Shown piece by piece: positions 7,293-16,873 of a stretch of 64,000 bases of DNA; position 1 is the stretch's first letter, and the number at the start of each line of letters is the position of its first letter. Both the position numbers and the translations under genes were made by a program. Source of the stretch: an uncultured Tateyamaria sp. (GTDB taxonomy: Bacteria > Pseudomonadota > Alphaproteobacteria > Rhodobacterales > Rhodobacteraceae); assembly GCF_947494755.1 (NCBI RefSeq), contig NZ_CANLVZ010000009.1:1-64000 (forward strand), in the 5' to 3' direction. The notes under the pieces were generated by a model. That model searched no databases and had not been told where the DNA came from. It saw only the letters and a list, made by a program, of their open reading frames with translations.

Positions 7293-8183
7293 TCAGGTCA
7301 AAGACGTCACGACAGCCCGATCATCCCGCCCCATTTGGGCTTGCCAGTCCCGCCGGTTCAACACGCCCCCGTCGGCGCGCACATGGGCAATCGCGTCCAG
7401 TTCAACGTCCCCGTAGACCCAGCCCGGTTCGTTCATCTGACCCAGCGCAATGACCCCGGTGTCGGGAAACCCCACATCCGGCGGGCCGAATATCCCCCCG
7501 GCACCGACGGAAATATCGACCGCCTCGGACCACGGTGCCGCGCCAACGACCGATGCCATCACCGTCACGCATTGGTTTTCCAGAGCGCGCGCTTGCGCGC
7601 CGATACGCACGCGGGAATAGCCTGTGAGCGCTTCGGTCACGGACGGCACGAGGATCAGATCCGCGTCCATCAGCGCCCGCCCCAAAAGCGGAAATTCACT
7701 GTCATAACAGATCAGTATGCCGATCTTGCCCAAGGTCGTCTCAAAGAGTTGCAAAGGGCCGCCCGGCACGACATCCCATGTTTCGGCCTCGAAGCGGGTC
7801 ATGATTTGCTTGTCCTGCACGCCCACAGCGCCACCGGGCGCGAAAAGGCGCGCGCGATTGACGGGGCGGGTCACGCCCTTTGGCAGGGCGGTGGTGGCAG
7901 GGCCCGACCCCGCCAGAATGTGAACACCGAATTGCTCGGCCAAATGAGCGTGCAGCGCATCCGCATCGGCAAGCCGGTCAGCCACCGCATGCAGGGACGC
8001 CTCTAGATCAGCGGCGACATCAAGGCCCGCAAGGGTTGCCAATTCCATCGCCCCGTATTCGGGAAAGACCAGCAGTTTGGCGCCATAGGCCTCAGCCTCG
8101 GCCACCCAACGGGTCAATTTATCCTCATATGCCGCCCAATCGGGCAGTACATCCAAAGGGTAAGAGGCGGTTGCGATCTTCAT
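7293..8183 (-). CDS. Carbon-nitrogen hydrolase (nitrilase superfamily)
   Basis: 296 residues from the ATG at 8183; an upstream ATG at 8219 would add 12 residues unlike the family start, which is MKIATASYP. The catalytic triad can be read: Glu in FPEYGAME (about residue 43), Lys in QDKQIMTRFE, and Cys in LICYDSEFP. It hydrolyses an amide or nitrile C-N bond; the substrate cannot be told. It is divergent from a LysR gene 149 bases away, which probably regulates it. Confidence 0.88.
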   Translation of the reverse strand: MKIATASYPLDVLPDWAAYEDKLTRWVAEAEAYGAKLLVFPEYGAMELATLAGLDVAADLEASLHAVADRLADADALHAHLAEQFGVHILAGSGPATTALPKGVTRPVNRARLFAPGGAVGVQDKQIMTRFEAETWDVVPGGPLQLFETTLGKIGILICYDSEFPLLGRALMDADLILVPSVTEALTGYSRVRIGAQARALENQCVTVMASVVGAAPWSEAVDISVGAGGIFGPPDVGFPDTGVIALGQMNEPGWVYGDVELDAIAHVRADGGVLNRRDWQAQMGRDDRAVVTSLT

Positions 8184-8332
8184 CAGTGCAATGTGCCAGA
8201 GCGTACACGGACAAGGCAAGAGTGCAGGCTACCATCGCAAAACCTGAATCTTGCATGCGCATGCCCGCTTTATTTCCTGAACGCGCCGGGATATGAATTT
8301 GCCAAACCCAAATCTAACCTCAAGGACCCCGC

Positions 8333-9295
8333 ATGCTGAGCAAAGGCGTCACCCTCCGTGGTCTCGAAGTCTTCGAGGCGCTGGCGGCCACCGGGTCCGT
8401 CGCGCAGGCGGCCAATGTGACGGGGTTGAGCCAGCCCGCCGTCAGCCAGCAGTTGCGCAATCTTGAGACCGCGCTCGCCACCGACCTGATCGATCATGGC
8501 AAACGCCCCATGCGGCTGACGCCCGCGGGCCACAGCTTTCTTTCGCGCGCCGAGGCGGCGTTGTCGCAGTTGCGGCTGGCCCAATCGGAATTGACGGTCA
8601 TGGATCTGGCGCATCTGTCGGCTTTGTCCATCGGTGTGATTGATGATTTCGAGAATGACCTGACGCCCCGTCTGGTCACGATCCTGGCAGACAGCCTGAC
8701 CCGCTGCAAATTCACGCTGGCCACGGCACCCAGCCATGAAATCCTGCAATCCATCGCGGACAAACGGCTGCACATTGCGATCTCGGCCAGCGATGGGGCG
8801 ATGCGCGACGGGGTTCTGGAATACCCGCTCGCGCGCGATCCGTTTATTCTTGTGGCCCCCAAGGGGATGTTTGACCCGGAAAACCCGATGGCGCGGCTGC
8901 ACGATCTGCCCTTGTTGCGCTATGAGCGGGACCAGTTGATCTCGCGCCAGATCGAGGCGCATCTGGCGCGCCAAAAGCTCGACTTGGTGGACCGGTTCGA
9001 GATCGGCAGTCATCTGGCCCTGATGGCCATGGTGGCCCGTCGGATCGGGTGGAGCGTCACAACCCCGCTTGGCTTCATGCGTGCGGGTCGCTTCCATGAT
9101 GAGGTTGAGGCGTTCCCCCTGCCCTTCAAACCGTTTTCGCGTACGATTTCGCTCTATGCCAGTGCCGATTGGGCTGGCAATGTGCCCACCGACGTGGCCC
9201 AGACCATGCGGCGATTGATGCAGACGCATATGATTGAACCCGCGCTCAGCCAGTTGCCGTGGCTGGCGGGTGATCTGCGCCTGCTCGACAGTTAG
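8333..9295 (+). CDS. LysR-family transcriptional regulator
   Basis: 320 residues. Winged HTH at about 8-65 (GLEVFEALAATGSVAQAANV, then GLSQPAVSQQLRNLE), then a periplasmic-binding-protein-like effector domain. Typical LTTR length. Divergent from the nitrilase-family hydrolase, the usual arrangement for a regulator and its target; the inducer is unknown. Its stop codon overlaps the stop of the convergent site-2 protease by the shared bases TTAG. Confidence 0.92.
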   Translation: MLSKGVTLRGLEVFEALAATGSVAQAANVTGLSQPAVSQQLRNLETALATDLIDHGKRPMRLTPAGHSFLSRAEAALSQLRLAQSELTVMDLAHLSALSIGVIDDFENDLTPRLVTILADSLTRCKFTLATAPSHEILQSIADKRLHIAISASDGAMRDGVLEYPLARDPFILVAPKGMFDPENPMARLHDLPLLRYERDQLISRQIEAHLARQKLDLVDRFEIGSHLALMAMVARRIGWSVTTPLGFMRAGRFHDEVEAFPLPFKPFSRTISLYASADWAGNVPTDVAQTMRRLMQTHMIEPALSQLPWLAGDLRLLDS

Positions 9296-10002
9296 GGCTG
9301 CGTCCGGGTGCGACTGCGCCCTTCGCGCAACATGGACCAGTGCAGCCGCAGGCTTGGCAAAAACAGGAACACAAAGCCGAAGGTGACAAAGAGCACCAGC
9401 ATGACAGGCACCCAGATCAGGCTAAAGACGAGGCCAAGCGCACCGGCGACCTGCAAGGCACGCCCGTCAGGAAGGGCGCGAGACAGGGCAAAGAAGGCCA
9501 GCTTGCCCCCATCCAAAGGCTGCACCGGCATCATGTTGAGAATGAACAGCATGAGGTTCAGCTCAGCCGCAAACCACAACCACGCGGCAAGCTGGAATTG
9601 ATCGCCCGCGCCGGGCGTGGCTTGGGTCGCCCAGATCGCCTCGGCCAGCAGCGACAGGATCGCCCATAGCGCAAGGTTCACCAAAGGCCCCATCACGGTG
9701 ATAAATTCGGACAGGCGCATCGGGGCCGCTGCATGCAGACATGTCCCGCCTGCGCCATGCAATGTAATCCGGGAGACGCGAACGCCCTGGACCAGCGCGC
9801 CCCAGGCATGACCCAGTTCGTGCAGCAGGATCGATCCGATCAGGATCGCCGCAATAATCACCCCGTCCATCATCGCCTCGGCCCCACCGCTCGCATGGAC
9901 CCCAATGATCAGGAACAGGAGGAACAGGATCGAGGGTTGCACGTCGATCGGAACACCCCAAGGCCCGCGCAGCCGCAGAATTGACGTTTCGATTTGGTGC
10001 AT
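9292..10002 (-). CDS. Site-2 protease family (M50) membrane metalloprotease
   Basis: 236 residues from the ATG at 10002 (starts with MHQIETSILRLRGPWGVPID). Several membrane segments. The zinc site is HELGH in LLHELGHAWG on one helix and the second motif NMMPVQPLDGGK supplies the third ligand. There is no PDZ or CBS domain, so this is the short S2P form. Such proteases cut membrane-bound anti-sigma or transporter proteins; the substrate here is unknown. Convergent with the LysR gene, stops overlapping. Confidence 0.9.
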   Translation of the reverse strand: MHQIETSILRLRGPWGVPIDVQPSILFLLFLIIGVHASGGAEAMMDGVIIAAILIGSILLHELGHAWGALVQGVRVSRITLHGAGGTCLHAAAPMRLSEFITVMGPLVNLALWAILSLLAEAIWATQATPGAGDQFQLAAWLWFAAELNLMLFILNMMPVQPLDGGKLAFFALSRALPDGRALQVAGALGLVFSLIWVPVMLVLFVTFGFVFLFLPSLRLHWSMLREGRSRTRTQP

Positions 10003-10083
10003 GCGGCCTTGCCTATGGGTTGATCTCGGGGTCACATGACGCTTTAGCAAACGATCAAAGCAAGAATATGGCAAAGCAAGACT

Positions 10084-10779
10084 ATGGCACATCCTTCTAT
10101 TGTGATCCTCACCGGCGCTGGTATCTCGGCGGAAAGCGGGCTTGGCACCTTTCGCGATGAAGGCGGGCTGTGGGCGCAGCACCGCATCGAAGACGTCGCC
10201 ACCCCAGAAGGTTTTGCGCGCAATCCGCAGCTGGTCGTTGATTTCTATAACGCGCGGCGCGCGCAGGCCGCGACCGCGACGCCGAACGCCGGCCATGTGG
10301 CCTTGGCGCGCTTGCAAGCCGAGCATAGAGGCGAGGTCACGCTGGTGACGCAGAATGTGGATGATCTGCACGAAAAGGCCGGCAGTTCGGACGTGATCCA
10401 TATGCACGGGGCGTTAAATTCGGCATTGTGCGCGACGTGTGATCATCGCTGGCCTGCGCCGCTTGAGATGTCTGTAGGCGCGGCCTGTCCGGCCTGCAGT
10501 GCCGCGCAGGCTCGCCCCGACATCGTGTGGTTTGGCGAGATCCCCTATCACATGGAGCGGATCGAGCGTGCGCTTGCGGAGGCCGATATCTTTGTCGCCA
10601 TCGGCACGTCGGGCAATGTCTATCCGGCGGCGGGTTTTGTGCAGATGGCAACGCATGTCGGTGCCAAGACGGTCGAGATGAACCTTGATCCTGGTGAGAC
10701 AGTAGCCTTGTTCGAGGACACGCGACCCGGCAAAGCCTCGCAAACCGTTCCGGCCTGGGTGGATGAGATTTTGAGCTAG
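10084..10779 (+). CDS. cobB: NAD-dependent protein deacylase (sirtuin, CobB type)
   Basis: 231 residues. GAGISAESGLGTFRD is the NAD-binding motif, TQNVDDLHEKAG and the catalytic His in HMHG follow, and two CxxC pairs (CATC, CPAC) hold zinc. FYNARR provides the Tyr-x-x-Arg signature of class III sirtuins, which prefer succinyl or malonyl lysine over acetyl lysine, so desuccinylase activity is plausible. The gene is monocistronic, ending in a GC-rich hairpin at 10783-10801. Confidence 0.93.
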   Translation: MAHPSIVILTGAGISAESGLGTFRDEGGLWAQHRIEDVATPEGFARNPQLVVDFYNARRAQAATATPNAGHVALARLQAEHRGEVTLVTQNVDDLHEKAGSSDVIHMHGALNSALCATCDHRWPAPLEMSVGAACPACSAAQARPDIVWFGEIPYHMERIERALAEADIFVAIGTSGNVYPAAGFVQMATHVGAKTVEMNLDPGETVALFEDTRPGKASQTVPAWVDEILS

Positions 10780-10782
10780 GAG

Positions 10783-10801
10783 GGCGGAGGACACCTCCGC
10801 C
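10783..10801 (+). terminator. GC hairpin GGCGGAGG-ACA-CCTCCGCC after cobB
   Basis: 8-bp perfect stem with a 3-base loop starting 3 bases after the cobB stop and followed by TTACGT. There is no T-run. The same stem-loop design with the same ACA loop and the following CTTACGT...CAGGT occurs at 20613-20645, so it belongs to a small repeat family probably acting as a terminator or 3'-end stabiliser. Confidence 0.55.
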
Positions 10802-10826
10802 TTACGTGGCACAGGTATTGATCCAT

Positions 10827-10880
10827 GGGGCTCTGCCCCCGGCCTTCGGCCTCCCCCGAGGTATTTCTGGCGAAAGGAAG
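10827..10880 (+). repeat. Dispersed twin-hairpin intergenic repeat, copy A
   Basis: GGGGCTCTGCCCC and GGCCTTCGGCC hairpins followed by CTCCCCCGAGGTATTTCTGG and CGAAAGGAAG. Close copies lie at 40975-41030 and 46001-46055 and a reversed relative at 14448-14494. The family is non-coding, GC-rich and intergenic; it is placed between convergent cobB and the 5'-nucleotidase gene. Confidence 0.8.
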
Positions 10881-10921
10881 GGACGGGCATCAGGCGCGGA
10901 CGTGCCGCGCCTGAGCATGGA

Positions 10922-12481
10922 TCATTTGGCTGTGATGCGCCCGTCCGTATAGGGCGTGAACGGGCCCTGTTCGGCGAGGTATTCAGCCGTCACATCCGCG
11001 AGGTCGGGGCCAAAGTCGTATGCATTGGCCGCGTCCTTGAACATCGCATAACCATCGCCGCCGTTGCGCACGTAGTTGTTGGACACCACGCCGTAGACCT
11101 TAGCCATGTCGATGGGTGCGCCGCCGACCATGACGTCACTGATCCGCTCACCTGAGGGTTTGGAGGCGTCAAAAGCGTAAGTCATGCCCGCCACTTGCGG
11201 GAACCGGCCTGCGCCATCTTCAATCTGGCCCACGCCGTTTTCGAGGGCCGCTACAATCGCTTCACCCGACACTTCGAACGTGGACAGGGTGTTCTGGAAC
11301 GGCAGCACCGTCAACACTTCGCCCATGGTTACGGGGCCTGCATCGATAGACGCGCGGATGCCGCCCCCGTTCTGGATCGCGATTTCAACGCCTTGGTCGG
11401 CCACGCGGGCCAGCATCGCGTCCGCAATCAGTGACCCCATGGCACATTCCTGCGCCCGGCAGGTGTCACGCCCGCCTTCGATCACATCAGCAGCTTCTGC
11501 AACCACGCGGGTCTTCATCTCTTCGATGGGCGCACCCATTTCGGCAATGCGCGTCAGGAACGCCTCATCGGGGGTGACGGAGGCGTCGAGCACAATCGGA
11601 TCACCCGAGGCCGCTGTGACGTTGCCGTCATCATCAAAGGTGACGCTCAGGTGGCCCAGATACTTGGTATAGGCATAGGCTTGGGCCACAGGCGTGCCAT
11701 CAACCATGGTCGGATAGGCTGGCGTGCCATCGTCATCATTGCTCATGTAGGTGTGGCTGTGCCCGCCGATCACCACGTCGATGGCCGGTACGGCGGCTGC
11801 GATGTCGAGATCCTTGTTCAGGCCCACGTGGTTGAGGGCGATGATGATATCGACGCCTTCGGCTTCGAGGGTGGCGGCATCCTGCGTCAGCGCCTCGATT
11901 TCATCCTGAAAGACGACGTTGTCGCCCGGGCTGGAGGTTTCGACTGTGTCCGTGGCCAGCGCCGAGATGATACCGATCTTCTTGCCACCGACCTCAAGCA
12001 CGACGTGATTTTCGACCTTGCCGTTCAGCAACGCTTCACCCGTGAGGTCCAGATTGCCAGAGATCACCGGAAAGCTGACGGTATCGACGAAATCGGCCAA
12101 TCCTTTGGGGCCGTCATCAAATTCGTGGTTGCCGACGGCCATGGCGTCATAGCCCATCTGCTCCATGAACTCGGCCTCGGCGGCGCCCTTGTAGGTGGTG
12201 TAAAACAGCGATCCCTGGAACGGGTCACCTGCATCCAGCACGATCACGTTCTGATTGTCCAAAGCGGCGCGTTTGGTATCGAGCGCGGATTTGACGCGTG
12301 CGATCCCGCCAAAGCATTCACCCTCGGCTTCGCCTTCGGCATTGCAGGTCGAATCGTATTTGTTGATCGATTCAATCCGGCTGTGCATGTCGTTGGTGTG
12401 CAGAATGTTCAGCGTGTATTCGGCGGATGCCATACCTGCGCTTATGGCAAGCGTTGCTGCACTGAGCAAAAAACGGTTCAT
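10922..12481 (-). CDS. Exported bifunctional 5'-nucleotidase/metallophosphoesterase
   Basis: 519 residues. A signal peptide (MNRFLLSAATLAISAGMASA) sends it to the periplasm. The metallophosphoesterase domain has ILHTNDMHSRIE, DAGDPFQG, GNHEFDDG and GGHSHTY; the C-terminal 5'-nucleotidase domain has NGGGIRASIDAGPVT and the substrate-clamping FQNTLSTFEVSG and SNNYVRNGGDG segments. It would release phosphate from nucleotides or nucleotide sugars for uptake. The ATG at 12481 is chosen because the frame upstream of it has no signal peptide. Monocistronic. Confidence 0.93.
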   Translation of the reverse strand: MNRFLLSAATLAISAGMASAEYTLNILHTNDMHSRIESINKYDSTCNAEGEAEGECFGGIARVKSALDTKRAALDNQNVIVLDAGDPFQGSLFYTTYKGAAEAEFMEQMGYDAMAVGNHEFDDGPKGLADFVDTVSFPVISGNLDLTGEALLNGKVENHVVLEVGGKKIGIISALATDTVETSSPGDNVVFQDEIEALTQDAATLEAEGVDIIIALNHVGLNKDLDIAAAVPAIDVVIGGHSHTYMSNDDDGTPAYPTMVDGTPVAQAYAYTKYLGHLSVTFDDDGNVTAASGDPIVLDASVTPDEAFLTRIAEMGAPIEEMKTRVVAEAADVIEGGRDTCRAQECAMGSLIADAMLARVADQGVEIAIQNGGGIRASIDAGPVTMGEVLTVLPFQNTLSTFEVSGEAIVAALENGVGQIEDGAGRFPQVAGMTYAFDASKPSGERISDVMVGGAPIDMAKVYGVVSNNYVRNGGDGYAMFKDAANAYDFGPDLADVTAEYLAEQGPFTPYTDGRITAK

Positions 12482-12622
12482 GATAGTCTCCCCTGTTTTG
12501 GTTATGGCGACATCGTGACCGCATCCTGAGGCAAGAGTCAAAGCCCTCGTCGCCCGGTTGACCCGACGACCTCTTGCCAGCGCGCCCTTGACCAAAAGAC
12601 AGGCGAGCGGCATGACGGGCAT

Positions 12623-12970
12623 ATGCTGATTTACAAAATATTCCGTGCGGGCGAATGGGCGATGCTGCGCCAAAACACCCACACGACGGGTGCGCCAATT
12701 GATGTGGCCGATGGCTACATCCACTTTTCGACAGCCGAGCAGGCGGGCGAAACGGCAGCCAAGTACTTTGCCGATGTTGATGACCTGTTCCTGATCGCGG
12801 TCGAGGCGGACAGCCTTGGTGACGATCTGAAATGGGAACCGTCGCGGGGCGGGGCGCTGTTCCCACATCTTTATCGCCGACTGGAGCTGGGCGATGTGCA
12901 TTGGGCGCAACCCCTCCCTATCGTGGACGGCGTGCATCAGTTCCCGGCAGGCGCAGGATTTGAGACATGA
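12623..12970 (+). CDS. DUF952 family protein
   Basis: 115 residues. It carries the DUF952 layout: YKIFRAGEW near the start, then DGYIHFSTAEQAGETAAKYF and LKWEPSRGGALFPHLYRRL. Family members are small cytoplasmic proteins of unknown reaction, distantly related to glutathione-S-transferase-like or ART-like folds in some classifications. It is the first gene of a translationally coupled set with DUF1330 and pyrD (4-base overlaps), which suggests co-expression rather than a shared pathway. Confidence 0.88.
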   Translation: MLIYKIFRAGEWAMLRQNTHTTGAPIDVADGYIHFSTAEQAGETAAKYFADVDDLFLIAVEADSLGDDLKWEPSRGGALFPHLYRRLELGDVHWAQPLPIVDGVHQFPAGAGFET

Positions 12971-13404
12971 GCGATGATCGACACAACGACCCGACTCGCG
13001 CGCAGTTTGAGGCCTTCAAGGATCTGGACCGGGACCAACCCATCGAGATGCTGAACCTCGTTGCCTTCAACGATCTGGCCAATTATCCCGGCGACCACGA
13101 GCTGGCCCGCGATGGGCTGACGGGGGCCGAGGCTTACAAGCTTTACGGCAAACAGTCCGAGCCGGTTCTGCTCAAGGTCGGTGGTCAGGTGATCTGGCGG
13201 GGCCAATTCCAGACCACGTTGATCGGCCCTGCGGATGAGGCGTGGGATGCGGTGTTCATCGCGCGCTACCCCACGGCGCATGCGTTTCTGGCGATGGTGA
13301 CGGACCCCGACTACCAACGGGCGGTGGTGCACCGTCAGGCCGCTGTGCGGACATCCAGATTGATCCGCTGCGCCCCAACCGGGTCCGGAGCCACGTTCGG
13401 ATGA
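12967..13404 (+). CDS. DUF1330 family protein
   Basis: 145 residues, an alpha/beta-barrel-like (dimeric ferredoxin-like) protein. Visible: [33 protein letters not shown] and the closing [34 protein letters not shown] segment typical of DUF1330. Reaction unknown. It overlaps the preceding DUF952 stop (ATGA) and the following pyrD start (ATGA), so the three are translated together. Confidence 0.88.
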   Translation: MSDDRHNDPTRAQFEAFKDLDRDQPIEMLNLVAFNDLANYPGDHELARDGLTGAEAYKLYGKQSEPVLLKVGGQVIWRGQFQTTLIGPADEAWDAVFIARYPTAHAFLAMVTDPDYQRAVVHRQAAVRTSRLIRCAPTGSGATFG

Positions 13405-14444
13405 AGGCTGCGATTGAGCGGTTCGGCACCGCAGCGCTGCGCCGGATTGACCCTGAAACGGCCCATGGTCTCGCCTTGCGCGCGCTGCACACACCATTGG
13501 CCGCGCGCCCCGGGCCGGTCACAAGCGCCCGTTTGCGCACGACGATTGCCGGTCTGACCTTGCCCAACCCCGTCGGTCTGGCAGCCGGGTTCGACAAGAA
13601 CGCAACCGCCATCGCCCCGCTGAGCCAAGCGGGCTTTGGCTGGATCGAAGTGGGCGCGGCCACCCCCCTGCCCCAGCCCGGCAATCCCAAACCGCGTCTG
13701 TTCCGACTGACCGAGGACGCCGCCGCCATCAACCGCTTTGGCTTCAACAACGATGGAATGGAGGCAATTGGCGCGCGGCTTGCCAGACGGCCCAAGGGCA
13801 TTCCCGTGGGCTTGAACCTCGGGGCCAACAAGGACAGTGCCAACCGGGCCGAGGACTTTGCGCGGGTGCTGCAATACTGCGCCCCCCATATCGACTTTGC
13901 CACTGTGAACGTTTCGAGCCCCAACACCGAAAAGCTGCGCGACCTGCAAGGGCCGATGGCGCTGGCCGCATTGCTGGACGGCGTGATGCAGGTGCGCGGG
14001 ACCTGCCCGGTCTTCCTCAAGATCGCGCCGGACTTGAGCGATCAGGAGCTTGCAGACATTGCCAAAGTGGCGGCGGATGCGCGCATCGCGGCGATTGTCT
14101 GTACCAACACAACGCTGGATCGCACCGGCTTGCGCAGCGCCCATGCCTCAGAAATGGGCGGCCTCTCCGGCAACCCCTTGTTTGAAAAGTCCACGCGGGT
14201 ATTGGCCAAACTGCACAGGCTGACGGACATCCCGCTGGTCGGTGTGGGCGGGATTTCATCGGCGCGCGACGCCTATGCCAAGATCCGGGCGGGTGCCTCT
14301 GCGGTCCAACTCTATACCGGGCTGGTCTATGGCGGCCTGAGCCTTGGGGCCGACATCGCCCGAGGTCTGGACACATTGCTGGCGCAGGATGGGTTCAATT
14401 CGGTGGCAGAGGCCGTTGGGCGTAACACAGATGATTGGCTCTGA
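13401..14444 (+). CDS. pyrD: Dihydroorotate dehydrogenase (quinone), class 2
   Basis: 347 residues. It oxidises dihydroorotate to orotate with quinone as acceptor in pyrimidine synthesis, at the inner membrane. Class 2 features: N-terminal amphipathic helices ([25 protein letters not shown]), [10 protein letters not shown], the FMN-binding [10 protein letters not shown], and catalytic Ser in NVSSPNT, where class 1 has Cys. VGVGGI and the QLYTG segment bind FMN phosphate. The ATG at 13401 overlaps the DUF1330 stop; an earlier open frame start lies inside DUF1330 and is rejected. Confidence 0.95.
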   Translation: MKAAIERFGTAALRRIDPETAHGLALRALHTPLAARPGPVTSARLRTTIAGLTLPNPVGLAAGFDKNATAIAPLSQAGFGWIEVGAATPLPQPGNPKPRLFRLTEDAAAINRFGFNNDGMEAIGARLARRPKGIPVGLNLGANKDSANRAEDFARVLQYCAPHIDFATVNVSSPNTEKLRDLQGPMALAALLDGVMQVRGTCPVFLKIAPDLSDQELADIAKVAADARIAAIVCTNTTLDRTGLRSAHASEMGGLSGNPLFEKSTRVLAKLHRLTDIPLVGVGGISSARDAYAKIRAGASAVQLYTGLVYGGLSLGADIARGLDTLLAQDGFNSVAEAVGRNTDDWL

Positions 14445-14447
14445 TCC

Positions 14448-14494
14448 CCTTCATCCTGCCAAATAAATTCCGGGGTCTGGGGCAGCGCCCCGGT
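14448..14494 (-). repeat. Dispersed intergenic repeat, reversed and diverged copy D
   Basis: CCTGCCAAATAAATTCCGGGG followed by a GGGGCAGCGCCCCGG hairpin is the reverse-complement layout of copies A-C (AT-rich tail first, GC hairpin second). It fills the gap between convergent pyrD and the MATE gene, where it may terminate both. Confidence 0.55.
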
Positions 14495-14496
14495 TC

Positions 14497-15819
14497 TCAG
14501 ACCGCGCCACGCTCAAGCGCCGGATAACGCGCGCCCAACGTCACCCCACGGGCGATGAACGACACGAGCAGCGCCGCCCAAAGTCCGTGATTGCCCATGA
14601 TCGGCAGCAAGGTGAAAATGGCCGCCCAGTAGATGATGAATGACAGCGCCATCATGTTGCGCATGTCACGGCCCCTACCCGCCCCGATGAAGATCCCGTC
14701 CAGCATCCAGGCCGCACAGCCGACAAGGGGGGCGGTCACCATCCACCACAAATATGCGCGCGCCTCGACCTGTACGGCGGCATCCTTGGCCATGACATCG
14801 ATCAGCCACGGGCCCGCCAGCAAGAATGCAAAGGCCGTCGTGGCGCAGACAACCATGCCCCACATGCTTGTCATGACGGCCGAGCGGCGTACCCGGGTCG
14901 GGTCGCGTCGCCCATAGGCGCGCGCGATCAACGTTTCAGCCGCAAAGGCGAACCCGTCCATCGCATAGGCGGTGATATACATGAACTGGATCAACACCTC
15001 GTTTGCCGCCAGCGTGACATCGCCAAACCGCGCCCCGATGAACACGAAGGACGAAAAGATGATCATCAGCATAGCCGAGCGTAGCAGGATATCGCTGTTC
15101 AAGAGCGCCATACGCACCAGTTTTGCGCGCTCGAAAATGCGCGGCCAGTCGCGCCAGGCCACATGCTGAAACGCCGCGCGACAGAACCACAGACCCAAGG
15201 CCGCGCCGGTGAGTTCCGCAATCACCGTTGCAACGGCCACACCGTCCACGCCCCAGCCAAAGCCAAGTACAAAAACAAAATTCAACGCGATGTTCAGCCC
15301 GTTCATCAGCAATTGAATCCAGAACACAGCCCCCGTACGCTCCATCGCGACAAGCCAGCCGGTCAGCGCATAGATCGAAATCGCCGCAGGCGCCGTCCAG
15401 ATGCGAATGGCGAGGTAACTGCGCGCGAGGCTTTCCACCTCACCACTGGCGGGTGACAACTGAAATGCGGCCCAAAAGATCAGAGTCTGCAGCGCGATAA
15501 GCGCAACGCCCGCAGCCCCAGCCACCATCAGCGCGCGCGTCAGCCACGCGCTGACTTCGGCCTCATCCCCCGCCCCCGCGGCCTGCCCGACAAGGCTGAC
15601 GGTGCCCATCCGCAAAAAGCCGAAAATCCAGAACACGGTCGTCAGGATGATGGAACCCATCGCAACCGCACCAATCGGAGCCGCCTCGCCCATCTGGCCG
15701 ACGACCCCCACATCGACCGCGCCCAAAATCGGCACCGTCGCATTGGATAAAACAATCGGCAGCGCGATCTTCAGCACCCGCCGATGGGTCAGCGGCGCAG
15801 GTGGGGCGTCCGTGCTCAC
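14497..15819 (-). CDS. MATE family efflux transporter (DinF type)
   Basis: 440 residues, about 12 membrane segments in two halves. It exports drugs or organic cations using H+ or Na+. Start at GTG 15819, whose GTGA overlaps the TGA of the upstream thioesterase; the longer open frame lies within the thioesterase genes and is rejected. Family features include IALPIVLSNATVPILGAVDV in helix 1, the GxGDEAEVSAW loop, and NEVLIQFMYITAYAMDGFAFAAE in the second half. Coupled to two hotdog thioesterases, so a lipid- or acyl-related substrate is possible (inference). Confidence 0.92.
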   Translation of the reverse strand: MSTDAPPAPLTHRRVLKIALPIVLSNATVPILGAVDVGVVGQMGEAAPIGAVAMGSIILTTVFWIFGFLRMGTVSLVGQAAGAGDEAEVSAWLTRALMVAGAAGVALIALQTLIFWAAFQLSPASGEVESLARSYLAIRIWTAPAAISIYALTGWLVAMERTGAVFWIQLLMNGLNIALNFVFVLGFGWGVDGVAVATVIAELTGAALGLWFCRAAFQHVAWRDWPRIFERAKLVRMALLNSDILLRSAMLMIIFSSFVFIGARFGDVTLAANEVLIQFMYITAYAMDGFAFAAETLIARAYGRRDPTRVRRSAVMTSMWGMVVCATTAFAFLLAGPWLIDVMAKDAAVQVEARAYLWWMVTAPLVGCAAWMLDGIFIGAGRGRDMRNMMALSFIIYWAAIFTLLPIMGNHGLWAALLVSFIARGVTLGARYPALERGAV

Positions 15820-16316
15820 CGACGCTGCGGCATTACGAAATGCCCTGTGGCCTGCGCGAAGAGCTTGTCGCGGTTGTCCTGCCAGCCCTCCACATGCACC
15901 GAGGCATAGCGGCGACCAGACCGGTTGATCCGGGCGCGGGCATAAGCATCGCGTGGCAGACCCGAGCGCAGATAATCGACGGAGAAATCCACCGTCTTGG
16001 GCAGGCGGGGCAGCTTGATCTCGCCCCCGATGTCGAAATCGAGACTGCCGCTTTCGATATCTTCCCACAGGTACGACCACGACAAGGTGATGATCGCCGT
16101 CACCTCAAGAAAGGCCGCCGTCACCCCACCATGCAAGGCGGGCAGCAGCGGATTGCCGATCAGCTTTTCGTCAAAGGGCAACACGCCCGTCAACTCATCT
16201 CCGCGCCGATCAAAACTCAGCCCCAGATATTTGATGTAAGGCACGTGATCGACCAACGCATGCAGGGCCGCATCGCGGCGCTGTTTGACGACCTGAACGG
16301 GTTCGGGTTTCTTCAT
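15816..16316 (-). CDS. PaaI-type hotdog thioesterase (second of tandem pair)
   Basis: 166 residues with a hotdog fold. [28 protein letters not shown] carries the PaaI-like signature (HGG at the helix start), and the GLSFD...[13 protein letters not shown] strands follow. It would hydrolyse acyl-CoA or aryl-CoA esters. Start at 16316, overlapping the stop of the paralogue upstream (ATGA); stop overlapping the MATE start (GTGA). It is longer than its partner by an insert around the HGG helix. Confidence 0.86.
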   Translation of the reverse strand: MKKPEPVQVVKQRRDAALHALVDHVPYIKYLGLSFDRRGDELTGVLPFDEKLIGNPLLPALHGGVTAAFLEVTAIITLSWSYLWEDIESGSLDFDIGGEIKLPRLPKTVDFSVDYLRSGLPRDAYARARINRSGRRYASVHVEGWQDNRDKLFAQATGHFVMPQRR

Positions 16317-16741
16317 CGCTTGCCCTCCACGGTAAAGGCGCCCGTGGCGGTGGCGACCGGGTTGTCCGTGTCCTCGTCCGAGGCGGTCGCGCGTACAAAC
16401 GCCACCGAACGGGTGACGTGGTAACACTCGGCCCGGGTGGTAATCGCCTGGCCGGGCGTGGCGGCGCGCATGTAGTCGATGCGCAGATCCAGCGTCGCGG
16501 TTCCGCCCATGTTCGAGGGATGGCTCATGACGGCCGCGCCGCAGCAGGTATCCATCAGCGCCGACACCGCACCACCGCTGATCACGCCGGTTTCGGGGTC
16601 GCCGATCAGACGGTCATCAAAGGGCATGGTGATCACGGCCACACCATCCTGCATCTCTGTCAGGGTCATGCCCAGATCGCGCGAATGAGGGATGGCTTCG
16701 ATAAACTGGCGGGCCAATTTCAGCTTGTCTGGGTCGGACAT
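16313..16741 (-). CDS. PaaI-type hotdog thioesterase (first of tandem pair)
   Basis: 142 residues, normal PaaI length. [26 protein letters not shown] matches the 4HBT/PaaI motif with SGG in place of HGG; the C-terminal strands [22 protein letters not shown] and [10 protein letters not shown] are typical. Acyl-CoA thioesterase by family; substrate unknown. First gene of a three-gene coupled set (thioesterase, thioesterase, MATE). It is divergent from a MerR gene 132 bases away. Confidence 0.88.
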   Translation of the reverse strand: MSDPDKLKLARQFIEAIPHSRDLGMTLTEMQDGVAVITMPFDDRLIGDPETGVISGGAVSALMDTCCGAAVMSHPSNMGGTATLDLRIDYMRAATPGQAITTRAECYHVTRSVAFVRATASDEDTDNPVATATGAFTVEGKR

Positions 16742-16873
16742 ACACCCTGCCTTGTCTGTTTCTTGGTGTTCGTTATCACGTTATGGGCGCGCACCTGCTT
16801 GGGGGCAAGGCGGCTGTTGCTCTTGGGGCGTGCGCGCCGTAGGCTTTTGGTCAGGGTTGGAGAAAGATTGGCT

